Below are positions 63,780-64,000 of a stretch of DNA of 64,000 bases, piece after piece. Source of the DNA: Tolypeutes matacus (lineage: Eukaryota; Chordata; Mammalia; Cingulata; Chlamyphoridae); assembly GCA_026826555.1 (NCBI GenBank), contig JAKSZT010054396.1, forward strand, positions 13,409,200 to 13,473,199, given 5' to 3'. The stretch's first letter is position 1, and the number at the start of each line of letters is the position of its first letter. A model generated the notes under the pieces. It did no database searches. It was not told where the DNA came from and was given only the letters and a program-made list of their open reading frames with translations. Made by a program: the position numbers and the translations under genes.

Positions 63780-64000
63780 TTCTGGCCCACCCCCTTGAGC
63801 TTGCCTGGCACCTTGACTCTAAGCTGGCCCCCCCTCTTCTCCTTCTCACTCCCTACTTCCCTGACCCATCCTCCAAGGCTCAGCTCCAAAGGTCACCTCT
63901 CCTGGAGGTTATCCTAGTACAAACCCCATAGCGCTTCTGGTATTTCAGATCCACTTCCCTTTTCCCCTCATCTCTGCTCAATCTACCCATAAGATCAAGT
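63780..64000 (+). repeat. L2-like fragment, runs off the window
   Basis: CCTCCAAGGCTCAGCTCCAA AGGTCACCTCTCCTGGAGGT and CATAGCGCTTCTGG are in the order of the sense L2 3' region. Confidence 0.55.

Noticed and set aside
1..64000. CRISPR array, phage, plasmid or bacterial operon
   Set aside because: No regularly spaced direct repeats, no dense coding, and the whole window is filled with mammalian interspersed repeats.

Overview
The window is non-coding nuclear DNA from a placental mammal, almost certainly a xenarthran (armadillo, sloth or anteater). The main evidence is a set of tRNA-derived SINEs of the DAS type, whose head reads GGAAGCGGCTGTGGCTCAAT with an internal GGTTCGGTTCC B box. Alongside them are ancient repeats shared by placental mammals (MIR, MIR3, L2, L1M, MER5, MLT1, hAT fragments) and a younger 5'-truncated L1. 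I found no host protein-coding exon, tRNA gene, rRNA, CRISPR array or bacterial-type operon. The longest open frames are short, lack recognisable domains, and several of the longest lie across repeats, so I treat them as chance. The only frame with a recognisable protein is the C-terminal end of an L1 ORF2 at 27765-28455 (minus). The window is probably intergenic or intronic; nothing in it identifies the gene neighbourhood.

Layout. 1-10 kb: mostly unique sequence with scattered MIR/L2, a minus-strand DAS SINE near 2.2 kb and a plus-strand SINE with a 16-bp target duplication at 8.5 kb. 10-13.3 kb: MER5, two MIRs in inverted orientation, an L2, then a degraded minus-strand L1 carrying an hAT element and three minus-strand SINE insertions, the last a two-headed composite. 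13.3-22 kb: unique sequence, many MIRs, an MLT1 fragment, a well-preserved DAS SINE at 20.29 kb and a retroviral LTR fragment. 22.49-23.8 kb: a G-rich block, an interstitial TTAGGG array interrupted by a 10-N assembly gap, then an old L1 3' end. 24-29 kb: MIR/L2, then an old L1 carrying a young L1 with a perfect 16-bp target duplication, then a second well-preserved DAS SINE with a 13-bp duplication. 30-42 kb: a MER5 split by an L1 tail, a three-copy tandem repeat, an hAT miniature element nested in a MIR, an LTR nested in an older repeat, and three plus-strand L1 pieces. 42-53 kb: many MIR/L2 and a second two-headed SINE at 48.6 kb. 53-64 kb: candidate conserved non-coding blocks, a full hAT element, a 748-bp LTR with internal tandem repeats, a second miniature hAT copy with a perfect 8-bp duplication, an L1 3' end, and a small hAT with matching terminal inverted repeats.

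There is no gene system to describe. What the window offers is a layered record of insertions: MIR and L2 are oldest, hAT, LTR and L1M elements interrupt them, and DAS SINEs and one L1 are youngest. The most notable single object is the interstitial telomeric array with its unresolved gap. I saw no evidence of a previously undescribed functional system. The best leads for hidden function are several AT-rich or CpG-retaining unique blocks that may be conserved regulatory elements. Repeat names come from recognising consensus fragments by eye, so exact subfamilies and borders are approximate.
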